Source: CAYGLV01 sp964351025
GTDB lineage: Bacteria; Actinomycetota; Thermoleophilia; Gaiellales; Gaiellaceae
DNA: 40,351 bases
Reading direction: 5' to 3'
NCBI GenBank assembly: GCA_964351025.1
Contig: CAYGLV010000015.1
Span: forward strand, 1-40,351
In this document: positions 31,103 through 38,558 of the stretch, in pieces
Layout of the letters: each line of letters begins with the position of its first letter
Position numbering within the stretch: position 1 is the first letter of the stretch
Notes under the pieces: model-generated
Databases searched by the model: none
What the model saw: only the letters and a program-made list of their open reading frames with translations
What the model was told of the DNA's origin: nothing
Made by a program: the position numbers and the translations under genes

Positions 31103-33126
31103 GTGCGGGTGCCGCTGGGGCCGCGCGTGCGGCTCACGCCGAGCTCGCGCGCAAGCGCGACGGCGCGCTTCGCGATCGCGGGGCGCAGCGCTGCGGGCTC
31201 GAGCACGACCGTCTCGCCGCGATCGGCGAAGATCTCGCCGATGAGCCAGTCCTCGGTGCCGAACGTGAGCTCGCGGACAGCCGCCCGGTCGGTCAGCGGC
31301 CTCGCGCCGCGCTCGACCTTCCAGCGGGCGATCGCCGGCGAGTGCCAGACGCGCGCGATTCGCGTGTCCTTCAGGTAGAGCGGATCGAAGCCTTCGCGGG
31401 GCACGAACGTCTCGCTTGTCAGGCGGGCTTCCCGCATGCGGTCGAGCCTGTACGTGCGCGCCTGGTCGCGCGTGAGGTCCCAGGTGTGTACGCGCCAGAC
31501 CGGCAACTCGCGCTCGAAGCTGTACGGCTCGATGCGCCGCGTCAACGGAACATCCTCGCCCTCCTTCAGATACTCGATCTCGACGACGCGGTGCTTCTCG
31601 ATGGCGTCGCTGAGCGTCTTCACGAGACGCTCCTCCGGCAGGTCGATCAGGGGCACGGGCGTCTGTGAGAGCTCAAACCGCCCGAACGTGTCCTCGAGCT
31701 TCTTGCGGACGCGCTCGAGCGGGGAATGCGCGTCGGCCGCGATCATCGGTCCGACGAACTCGAGCGCGAGCCGGACGGCCCGGGCCTCGAGCGGAGTCAG
31801 CTTGGGCGCCGAGCGGAAGACGTCGCCGTAGAGCTCCTTGTCCACGCGCACGACCTCGCCCTCGAGCTCTGCGTACACCGTGTAGCAGCCTCCGCCGAAG
31901 TTGACGAGGTTCAGCAGCGAGAGGTGGTCCTGGAGCTCTTCGAGCGGGATGCTGAACCGGTCGGCGAGCTCCGGCGCGCTGAGCGTGGCCTCACGGCTCT
32001 CGCCGCAGGCGGCGAGCAGGTGCGCGAGCAGCGCCTGGAGGACCGCGAACCGCTCGGGCACGACGGGCCCGGCCGGCCGCTCGGCCGCTGGTGGGGTCTT
32101 CGAAACTGCCTTCTCGCGAGCCACTTTCGGCGGCTCCCCGGTGTGGCGGTCGCGCACGCGGCGCAGGCCTGCGGCCACTTCCTCACGGAGCTCCTGCGGC
32201 TCGAGCGGCACGGCGCGGCCGTTCTGGCGCAGGACCCACGAGGCGAGCGGGCCGATGCTCGCGTACTCGGTCTCGAAGACGCCCTCGTCGAGCGTCCCCG
32301 CGTCGCCGAGCGTCCTCTTCACCCACCAGGCGGTGTCGCCGCCGACCTCGATCCGGGCGGTGCCGACCTTCTGGCCGATCTGCCACGGCTCGCCGATCCG
32401 ATGCGCATCGACGTTGAAGTCGGCGGGCAGACGGAAGTCGCGCTCGCGCCGCGTCGCGAAGCGGATGTCGCTGCGGACGCGTGAGACGCGGAATGTGCGG
32501 ATCTCGTCTCGGTCGAGGTCGCGCCCGACGACGTACCACGCGCCCTTGTCACGGCGCAGAGCGTAGGGGTTGACGGAACGCTCGTCGGTCGCGTCCCGGA
32601 GCGCCGACCAGTAGCTGAAACGGATCGTGCGTTGCTTCGAGATCGCGGCCTCGAGCTTCGAGAGCCGGCCCGGCATCTCGAGCGAGTAGTCGGGATCGCT
32701 CACCTTCACGCGCCCCGCGGTGTCCGTCGGGGTTGCGTCGAAGCCCGGCCGGCCGAGCATGAGGTTCTGGAGGGCGAGGCGCAACGGCTCGGCGTACGCG
32801 AACTTGCCCTCGAGCAGGAAGAGGCACGTGTTGAGGGCCGCGAGCTCGTCGTCGGTCAGCTCGAGCTTCGGCAGGAAGTAGTGCTCCGAGCGGAGCGTGT
32901 ACAGCTCCTCGCCCGTGAATTCGTCGCGCTGCGAGTGAAGCGGGACGCCGAGTCCGAGCAGCTCTGCGCGATCCGAGTAGTAGCGTCGCGCGAACGCCTC
33001 GTCCGACATCTCCGAGTAGCCCTCGACGTTGCCCTTGACATCGCGCGCGGTCAGCGGCCGCCGCTCGGCCATCAGGAAGGCGACCAGCGAGAGTTGGCGG
33101 ATCAGCTTGTCGGTGTCGTGCGACAT
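31099..33126 (-). CDS. pafBC: WYL-domain transcriptional regulator, fused PafB-PafC type
   Basis: 675 residues consisting of two tandem regulator halves. Each half has an N-terminal winged helix (1-75: LIRQLSLVAFLMAERRPLT; about 360-430: VLQALLAHLLAACGESREA) followed by a WYL domain (about 165-225: IRFSYWSALR with KGAWYVVGRDLDRDEIRTF; about 515-565: VEIEYLKEGEDVP with PVWRVHTWDL) and a C-terminal extension. In actinobacteria PafBC activates the RecA-independent DNA damage response. In many species it is two genes next to the proteasome accessory genes; here it is fused and alone. TAAGCT stands nine bases before the ATG. Confidence 0.88.
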   Translation of the reverse strand: MSHDTDKLIRQLSLVAFLMAERRPLTARDVKGNVEGYSEMSDEAFARRYYSDRAELLGLGVPLHSQRDEFTGEELYTLRSEHYFLPKLELTDDELAALNTCLFLLEGKFAYAEPLRLALQNLMLGRPGFDATPTDTAGRVKVSDPDYSLEMPGRLSKLEAAISKQRTIRFSYWSALRDATDERSVNPYALRRDKGAWYVVGRDLDRDEIRTFRVSRVRSDIRFATRRERDFRLPADFNVDAHRIGEPWQIGQKVGTARIEVGGDTAWWVKRTLGDAGTLDEGVFETEYASIGPLASWVLRQNGRAVPLEPQELREEVAAGLRRVRDRHTGEPPKVAREKAVSKTPPAAERPAGPVVPERFAVLQALLAHLLAACGESREATLSAPELADRFSIPLEELQDHLSLLNLVNFGGGCYTVYAELEGEVVRVDKELYGDVFRSAPKLTPLEARAVRLALEFVGPMIAADAHSPLERVRKKLEDTFGRFELSQTPVPLIDLPEERLVKTLSDAIEKHRVVEIEYLKEGEDVPLTRRIEPYSFERELPVWRVHTWDLTRDQARTYRLDRMREARLTSETFVPREGFDPLYLKDTRIARVWHSPAIARWKVERGARPLTDRAAVRELTFGTEDWLIGEIFADRGETVVLEPAALRPAIAKRAVALARELGVSRTRGPSGTRT

Positions 33127-33182
33127 CGTTCGGCGAGCTTACCGCTCGCCGAGCGGGAACGAACCTGCCGCGAGCAAGCGCG

Positions 33183-33632
33183 TCAGGCGGCGAGCGTCGA
33201 GCGCTCGAGGTGCTGGTGCGACGGGCAGTAGTCGCGGTTGGGCAGCGGCGTCCGCTGGCACGCCTTGCCCTTGCGGGTCGTCGCGCGGCAACGCGCGGCG
33301 CCTCCGTCGAGTGCGCCCGACTCGATCTGGGCCTCGATGAATGAGACTGCGGCGCTGATGCCCTCGCGCACAGCCCACGCGACCTGCGCCTGCGCCGTGA
33401 TCGGGAAGTGCCGGCGGATGTCAAGGAAGAGCGTGCGGTCGGGATGCGCGAAGTAGTGCGGGTCGTGCGCCAGCCGCTCCATCGTCTGCTCGCACTGGAG
33501 AAGCACCGAGCAGCGGGATGCCAGCTTCTTCTCAGCGTCCGCGTACGGGTCGATCAGGTCCTTGATAGAGCGGTAGATAGCTCTCGAATACTGATACATG
33601 CACGCTTGCAGCTGGGCAGTTTGGTCTGTCAT
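33183..33632 (-). CDS. Small protein with C-terminal zinc-binding motif
   Basis: 149 residues. The first ~105 residues are mostly helical (YQYSRAIYRSIKDLIDPY, AEKKLASRCSVLLQCEQT, AQAQVAWAVREGISAAVSF). The tail has Cys115, Cys125, Cys136 and His139 in the arrangement C-x9-C-x10-C-x2-H, with the wording C-x-A-T-T-R-K-G-K-x-C and YCPSH. This short zinc motif recurs at the ends of many otherwise unrelated bacterial and phage proteins. Function unknown. It has a classical promoter about 80 bases upstream and a GGGAG near the start. Confidence 0.7.
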   Translation of the reverse strand: MTDQTAQLQACMYQYSRAIYRSIKDLIDPYADAEKKLASRCSVLLQCEQTMERLAHDPHYFAHPDRTLFLDIRRHFPITAQAQVAWAVREGISAAVSFIEAQIESGALDGGAARCRATTRKGKACQRTPLPNRDYCPSHQHLERSTLAA

Positions 33633-33718
33633 GGGCGAACTGTTCCACTCCCTGGTGGACTAGCCAAAACGGTTCGGCTTGGGCACGAATGAGGCGAGGC
33701 GGTGAACGAACGGGCCGA

Positions 33719-33767
33719 AGTCTACAGTCTCCGCGCCGCTGTTACAAAGTCTGAGACAATGATTGTC
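33719..33767 (-). promoter_or_regulatory. Classical -35/-10 promoter with palindromic operator
   Basis: Read on the minus strand, TTGTAA (33747 to 33742) and TAGACT (33724 to 33719) are 17 bases apart, a standard spacing. Just upstream is the perfect 13-bp palindrome GACAATGATTGTC (33755-33767), with flanking CTG and CAG also matching apart from one extra base. It should drive the gene at 33632. Confidence 0.6.
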
Positions 33768-33786
33768 CAGAGCGACAACAAACGCC

Positions 33787-34299
33787 TCAGCGGGACACGC
33801 GGCGCGTGTACGCGGTCGGAAAGGCTGCTCGGGCCTTCGGGAGGGCGCCCGCAGCGGCGTCGAGCGAGTCGAAGGCAGCGGCGAAGACCACGTAGTAGCC
33901 CGGGTTGAGGCTCGCGAAGTCCGACGAGCGGAGCACGCCGGCGCCCGAGAGGCCGGAGGCCCGTGCCCGCCGGGCCTGGGCTTCGGCGGCGGCGCGGCCG
34001 CCGCTCTCCGGGAGGGACGCGAGGACGATCGTCCAGGCGTCCCGTCCGGCCGGCCAGACGCCGGTCCGCGGCGGTGCGGTGGTCACGGGCGGCGGTGCGG
34101 TCGTGACGGGCGGCGGTGCGGTGGTCACGGGCGGAGGAGCCGTCGTCACCGCGGTGGTCGCGGGTGGTGGCTGGGTCGACGGAAGAGAGGCAGCCGGCGT
34201 CCCGTCGGCTCCGGAGACGGCGATCGCCACCGCGGCACCGGCGACCGCAACCCCGAGCGCCAACAGCGCCCGTATCGACCACAGCGAAGGGCGGTCCAC
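33787..34299 (-). CDS. Membrane-anchored protein with Pro-Thr linker and SPOR-like domain
   Basis: 170 residues from GTG 34299. A membrane helix at about 9-28 (RALLALGVAVAGAAVAIAV) is followed by a low-complexity linker made of 7-residue repeats (TTAPPPV, three and a half copies). The C-terminal ~90 residues (WTIVLASLPESGGRAAAEAQ, GVLRSSDFASLNPGYYVVFA, AALPKARAAFPTAYTRRV) match the layout of SPOR domains, which bind denuded glycan strands at the septum. The linker would span cell wall. TAGACT stands ten bases upstream of the GTG. Confidence 0.75.
   Translation of the reverse strand: MDRPSLWSIRALLALGVAVAGAAVAIAVSGADGTPAASLPSTQPPPATTAVTTAPPPVTTAPPPVTTAPPPVTTAPPRTGVWPAGRDAWTIVLASLPESGGRAAAEAQARRARASGLSGAGVLRSSDFASLNPGYYVVFAAAFDSLDAAAGALPKARAAFPTAYTRRVSR
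34076..34138 (-). repeat. 21-bp tandem repeat coding for TTAPPPV
   Basis: Three 21-base units (34076, 34097, 34118), nearly identical, plus a degenerate fourth to about 34160. In-frame copy number change would lengthen or shorten the linker by seven residues. Confidence 0.8.
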
Positions 34300-34344
34300 G
34301 ACGGAATCGAGTCTAGCGGCACGCCCGGAAGACGCCGGGGCGCG

Positions 34345-35772
34345 CTACAGCTGCACCACGACGAGGCGCTCTTCGGTCATCTCGCGCACGGCGAACGCCG
34401 GGCCCTCGCGGGTGTTGCCGGAGTCCTTGACGCCGCCGTAGGGCATCTGGTCGGCGCGGAACGTGGGCGCCTCGTTGACCGTGACACCACCGAACTCGAG
34501 CTCGTTCGCCGCGCGGAGAGCCGTCTTCAGGGAGGCGGTGAAGATCCCGGCCTGGAGGCCGAAGCGGGTGCCGTTGGCGAGCGCGATCGCCTCGTCGAGG
34601 GAGTCGTACGCGCTGACCGTGCAGAGCGGCCCGAAGACCTCCTCACACGAGACCTTGAGCTCCGGCCCGGGGCTCGCGACGACCGTCGGTCGCAGCAGCT
34701 CGCCGTCGAGCGTGCCGCCCGCGAGGATCTCCGCTCCGGCGGCGCGCGCCTCCTCGATCCACTCGAGGACGCGGTCGCGGTTGACACCGTCGATCAGCGG
34801 CCCGACGTCGGTCGTCTCCCCGGCCGGATCTCCGACCACGAGCGCCTCGACACGGGGCAGGAAACGCGCGAGGAAGTCGTCGTAGACGGCGCGCTGGACG
34901 TAGATCCGCTGCACCGAGATGCAGCTCTGCCCCGCGAACGAGAAGGCGTTGCCGGCGAGCTTCGCCGCCGCTTCCTCGACGTCGGCGTCGGCCTCGACGA
35001 TCACCGGCGTCGCGTTGCCGAGCTCGAGGTTGACGCGCTTGCGCGGCGCTCGCTCACGCAGCTTCCACCCGACCGGGCCCGAGCCGGTGAAGGTCAGGAG
35101 CTTCACGCGCTCGTCCAGGACGAGGACGTCGCCGATCTCGGCCGCCGGCCCGACGAGCACGTTCAGCCAGCCCGGCGGCAGCCCGGCATCCTCCTCCAGC
35201 TCGGCGAGCAGGAGCGCAGACAGCGGTGTCTGCGAGGCCGGCTTGAGCACGACTGCACAGCCGGCGGCGAGCGCCGGGGCGATCTTGTGGGCGACCAGGT
35301 TGAGCGGGAAGTTGAAGGGGCTGATCGCGCCGACGACGCCGATCGGGTGGCGGACGGTGAAGGCGAGCTTGCCCTCGCCGGCCTGCGAGGCGTCCATCGG
35401 GATCATCTCGCCCGTGAGCTTGCGCGCTTCGACGGCGGCCATCGTGTAGGTGGACACCGCCCGCGACGCCTCGACGCGTGCGGCCTTCAGCGGCTTGCCG
35501 GCCTCGGCGCAGATCGTGCGCGCGACTTCCTCGTGTCGCTGCTCGAGGAAGCCGGCGACCTTGACGAGGATCTCGGCGCGGATGTGAGCCGGCAGCGGGT
35601 CGCGCATCGCGCGCTCCGCTGCACCCACCGCTGCGCGTGCCTCTGCCGCGCCTGCCCTGGCGACGCGCGCGACGAGCGAGCCGTCGTAGGGCGAGCGTAC
35701 CTCGACCCAGTCGCCGGTTTCGACCCACTCGCCACCGATCAGAAGGCGCCTCTCGGGGACCGTTGCGACCAC
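34345..35772 (-). CDS. NAD(P)-dependent aldehyde dehydrogenase
   Basis: 475 residues of the ALDH superfamily, oxidising an aldehyde to the acid. Seen are VGAISPFNFPLNLVAHKIAP, FTGSGPVGW (coenzyme loop), the general-base Glu in ELGNATPVIVE (a variant of ELGGK), the nucleophile Cys at about 282 in AGQSCISVQRI, EEVFGPLCTV, and the C-terminal QMPYGGVKDSGNTREGP. It resembles the lactaldehyde or non-phosphorylating glyceraldehyde-3-phosphate dehydrogenase group, but the substrate is not decided by sequence. Leaderless GTG start with TAGACT six bases upstream, interlocked with the promoter of the divergent cyclase gene. Confidence 0.92.
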   Translation of the reverse strand: MVATVPERRLLIGGEWVETGDWVEVRSPYDGSLVARVARAGAAEARAAVGAAERAMRDPLPAHIRAEILVKVAGFLEQRHEEVARTICAEAGKPLKAARVEASRAVSTYTMAAVEARKLTGEMIPMDASQAGEGKLAFTVRHPIGVVGAISPFNFPLNLVAHKIAPALAAGCAVVLKPASQTPLSALLLAELEEDAGLPPGWLNVLVGPAAEIGDVLVLDERVKLLTFTGSGPVGWKLRERAPRKRVNLELGNATPVIVEADADVEEAAAKLAGNAFSFAGQSCISVQRIYVQRAVYDDFLARFLPRVEALVVGDPAGETTDVGPLIDGVNRDRVLEWIEEARAAGAEILAGGTLDGELLRPTVVASPGPELKVSCEEVFGPLCTVSAYDSLDEAIALANGTRFGLQAGIFTASLKTALRAANELEFGGVTVNEAPTFRADQMPYGGVKDSGNTREGPAFAVREMTEERLVVVQL

Positions 35773-35778
35773 GATGGG

Positions 35779-35788
35779 AGTCTATTCT
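35779..35788. promoter_or_regulatory. Interlocked divergent -10 boxes sharing TA
   Basis: Minus strand TAGACT (35784 to 35779) is six bases before GTG 35772. Plus strand TATTCT (35783-35788) is five bases before GTG 35794. Both use the TA at 35783-35784. The arrangement is the same as at 6464-6473. Confidence 0.6.
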
Positions 35789-35793
35789 CCGGA

Positions 35794-37119
35794 GTGGTGC
35801 TCCAGCCCGAGACCCGGTACGCGCGGAGCGGTGACGTCAACATCGCCTACCAGGTCGTGGGCGACGGTCCGCTCGACCTCGTCCTCGTCGCCGGCTTCGT
35901 CTCCCATCTCGATCTCGACTGGGCGGAGCCTCACTCCGCGCACATGCTCGAGCGACTCGCGTCGTTCTCGCGCCTCATCCGGTTCGACAAGCGCGGCACC
36001 GGGCTCTCCGACCGCCCCGGCGGCCTGCCCGACCTCGAGACGCGGATGGACGACGTCCGCGCGGTGATGGACGCGGTCGGCAGCGAGCGCGCGGCGCTCC
36101 TCGGCTACTCCGAGGGCGGCCCGCTCTCCATCCTGTTCGCGGCCACCTACCCCGAGCGCACGTCGGCGCTCGTCCTCTACGGGACGTACGCGAAGCGGTG
36201 CGACCCGGACGAGGACTACCCGTGGGCGCCGACGCGGGAGGTCCGGGAAGCGTACGCCGAGCAGATCGAGCTCGAGTGGGGCTGGGAGGCCGACATGGGG
36301 CGCATGGCGCCGTTCGCGGACGAAGCGATGGCCCGCTGGTGGGCGACTCGGGCCCACGCTGCCGCGAGCCCTGGCGCCGCCCGCGCGCTGATCCTGATGA
36401 ACAGCGAGATGGATGTCCGTCACGTCCTGCCTGCGATCCGCGTTCCGACGCTCGTCATGCACCGGTCCAGCGACCGCGACGCGCGCGTCGAGGAGGGCCG
36501 CTACATCGCGGAGCGAATCCCCGGCGCCCGGTTCGTCGAGCTCCCCGGCGAGGATCATGTTCCCTGGATCGACGCCGAGGGCTTCCTGGAGGAAGTCGAG
36601 GAGTTCCTCACGGGCCAGCGCCCGGCCCCGGAGCCCGATCGCGTGCTGGCGACGATCCTCTTCACCGACATCGTCGGCTCGACGGCCATGGTGGCCAAGC
36701 TCGGCGATCGGCGCTGGGCTGAGCTCCTGCAGGCTCATCACGCTGCCGTCCGCCGCGAGCTCGAGCGGTGGCGCGGCCAGGAGCTCGACACCGCCGGCGA
36801 CGGCTTCTTCGCCGCGTTCGACGGGCCCGCGCGGGCCGTGCGTTGCGCGCTCGCGGTGCGGGACGCCGTGCGCGCGCTCGGCCTGGAGGTGCGGGCAGGC
36901 GTGCACACCGGCGAGTGCGAGCGGCTCGAAGGCACGCTCGGCGGGATCGCGGTGCACATCGGCGCGCGCGTGTCGGCGCAGGCAGGCGCGGGCGAGGTGC
37001 TCGTCTCGAGCACGGTGAAGGATCTCGTCGCGGGCTCCGGGCTCGCCTTCGAGGACCGCGGCGAGCACGAGCTGAAGGGCGTCCCCGGCTCCTGGCGGCT
37101 CTTCCAGGTGCTAGATTGA
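35794..37119 (+). CDS. Alpha/beta-hydrolase fused to class III nucleotide cyclase
   Basis: 441 residues. The N-terminal part (1-275) is an alpha/beta-hydrolase with nucleophile Ser106 in GYSEGG, FDKRGTGLSDRP and a catalytic His255 in GEDHVPW. The C-terminal part (283-441) is an adenylate/guanylate cyclase domain with LFTDIVGST (metal Asp292), TAGDGFFAAF (second metal Asp336), and RAGVHTGECE. Both metal aspartates are kept. The hydrolase may serve as a sensor for a small molecule that controls cyclic nucleotide output; this is inference. The start is GTG 35794 (or 35797). Its 3' end carries the operator of the thiolase gene. Confidence 0.9.
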   Translation: MVLQPETRYARSGDVNIAYQVVGDGPLDLVLVAGFVSHLDLDWAEPHSAHMLERLASFSRLIRFDKRGTGLSDRPGGLPDLETRMDDVRAVMDAVGSERAALLGYSEGGPLSILFAATYPERTSALVLYGTYAKRCDPDEDYPWAPTREVREAYAEQIELEWGWEADMGRMAPFADEAMARWWATRAHAAASPGAARALILMNSEMDVRHVLPAIRVPTLVMHRSSDRDARVEEGRYIAERIPGARFVELPGEDHVPWIDAEGFLEEVEEFLTGQRPAPEPDRVLATILFTDIVGSTAMVAKLGDRRWAELLQAHHAAVRRELERWRGQELDTAGDGFFAAFDGPARAVRCALAVRDAVRALGLEVRAGVHTGECERLEGTLGGIAVHIGARVSAQAGAGEVLVSSTVKDLVAGSGLAFEDRGEHELKGVPGSWRLFQVLD

Positions 37120-37131
37120 ACCGGCGTTCAA
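37116..37131. promoter_or_regulatory. Operator-like inverted repeat at the thiolase start
   Basis: TTGAAC-CGGC-GTTCAA is a perfect 6-4-6 inverted repeat running from the cyclase stop to the A of the thiolase ATG. TAGATT (37112-37117) overlaps its left end as a possible -10 box, so a bound protein would block transcription start. The sequence is of the type bound by TetR-family regulators of acyl-CoA metabolism. Confidence 0.6.
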
Positions 37132-38279
37132 TGCAGACCGACGCGCTCATCATCGATGCTGTCCGCTCGCCGATCGGCAGGCGGAACGGAGCCCTCGCCG
37201 GGATTCGCGGCGACGAGCTCGCCGCGCAGGTGCTGAACGGCCTGCTCGCGCGGCACGACCTCGACCCGGCGGAGATCGAGGACGTGCAAACCGGCTGCGT
37301 GACGCAGATCGGCGAGCAGGGCTGGAACATCGGCCGCATGATCCCGATGGTCGCCGGCTGGCCGGAGACGGTCTGCGGCACGACCGTGGATCGGCAGTGT
37401 GGCTCCTCGATGCAGACGAACTTCAATGCGGCCGCCGCCGTGTGGGCGGGTCAGCTCGATGTCGTCATCTCGGCCGGCGTCGAGATGATGTCACGCGTCC
37501 CGATGGGATCGAACGGCGGCGATCTCTCCGACAGGCTGCACGAGCGCTGGCAGATCGTCCCGCAGGGAATCTCCGCCGAGGTGCTCGCACGGGAGTGGGA
37601 GCTCTCACGCGAGCAGCTCGACGCGTACTCGCTCGAGTCGCACAGGCGGGCGCTCGCGGCGGGCGACGAGGGACGCTTCGACAACGAGATCCTGCCGGTC
37701 GAGGTCGGCGCCGCGGGCGCAGCTCTTCTCTTCGCCGTGGACGAGACGCCGCGGCGCGACAGCTCGGCCGAGAAGCTTGCCTCGCTCCAGCCGGCGTTTC
37801 TGCCCGACGGCGTCGTCACCGCGGGCAGCTCGAGCCAGATCTGCGACGGCGCGGCCGCCGTGCTGATCGCGAGCGAGCAGGCGGCGTCGCGCCTGGGCCT
37901 CGAGCCACGCGCCCGCTTCGTCTCCTTCGGCCTCTCCGGTGTGGATCCGCACCGGATGTTGCACGGCAACCCCGAGGCCTGCCGCAAGGCGCTTGCCAAG
38001 GCGGGCCTGACGTGGGACGACATCTCCGTGATCGAGGTCAACGAAGCGTTTGCCTCGGTCGTGCTCCAGTTCGTCGCCGACACGGGGCTCGGCGACCGGA
38101 TGGACGACGTCAACCCGAACGGCGGCGGCATCTCGCTCGGTCACCCGCTCGGGGCGACGGGCGCCCGCATGACCGCGACGCTGCTCAACGAGCTCGAGCG
38201 CCGCGAGGGCCGCTACGGCATCGCTTGCATGTGCATCGGCTTCGGCCAGGCGATCGCCGGCGTCGTCGAGCGGGTCTAG
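37131..38279 (+). CDS. Acetyl-CoA acetyltransferase (thiolase)
   Basis: 382 residues of the thiolase family, cleaving or forming 3-ketoacyl-CoA. The acylated Cys90 is in DRQCGSSM. Also present are NEAFASV, His338 in GGGISLGHPLGATGAR, and Cys368 in CMCIGFGQ, where the more common form is CIGGGQG. It starts MQTDALIIDAVRSPIGRRNGAL as typical of biosynthetic or beta-oxidation thiolases. No other beta-oxidation gene is adjacent. The gene is probably controlled through the inverted repeat covering its start. Confidence 0.93.
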   Translation: MQTDALIIDAVRSPIGRRNGALAGIRGDELAAQVLNGLLARHDLDPAEIEDVQTGCVTQIGEQGWNIGRMIPMVAGWPETVCGTTVDRQCGSSMQTNFNAAAAVWAGQLDVVISAGVEMMSRVPMGSNGGDLSDRLHERWQIVPQGISAEVLAREWELSREQLDAYSLESHRRALAAGDEGRFDNEILPVEVGAAGAALLFAVDETPRRDSSAEKLASLQPAFLPDGVVTAGSSSQICDGAAAVLIASEQAASRLGLEPRARFVSFGLSGVDPHRMLHGNPEACRKALAKAGLTWDDISVIEVNEAFASVVLQFVADTGLGDRMDDVNPNGGGISLGHPLGATGARMTATLLNELERREGRYGIACMCIGFGQAIAGVVERV

Positions 38280-38280
38280 C

Positions 38281-38514
38281 CTAGGAGCGGAGCGCGTCCG
38301 GAAGCACGCGGCGGATGCCGAGCTTCGCGAGTGCCGCATGAAGGTCGCGGTAGGCCTCGCGTCGCGAACGAGCCGCGATGGAGGGATCGTCCGCTTCCTC
38401 CTCGATCATGTGACGGTGGTAATTTGCGTACCAGGATGCCGCTTGCGTCAGCGCGCGCACCTCGCTCTCGGAGAGCGCCTCGACCGACGGGTACGTGAGA
38501 GGATCGACCGCCAC
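38281..38514 (-). CDS. Small helical protein of unknown function
   Basis: 77 residues from GTG 38514. Predicted all-helical and charged (SEVRALTQAASWYANYHRHM, EEEADDPSIAARSRREAY, DLHAALAKLGIRRVLPDAL). The motif WYANYHRHMIEEEADD may bind metal through its His and acidic residues, but nothing more can be said. Start is fixed by TAGAGT six bases upstream. It ends two bases from the thiolase stop. Confidence 0.6.
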   Translation of the reverse strand: MAVDPLTYPSVEALSESEVRALTQAASWYANYHRHMIEEEADDPSIAARSRREAYRDLHAALAKLGIRRVLPDALRS

Positions 38515-38558
38515 GTGGCGACTCTAGCGGCGCGGGCGGTCGGCATCGTGTCGAGACT

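Noticed and set aside
33763..35793. Very long plus-strand frame upstream of the hydrolase-cyclase
   Set aside because: It is antisense to the SPOR-like and aldehyde dehydrogenase genes and has shadow composition. The true start is near 35794, next to a -10 box.
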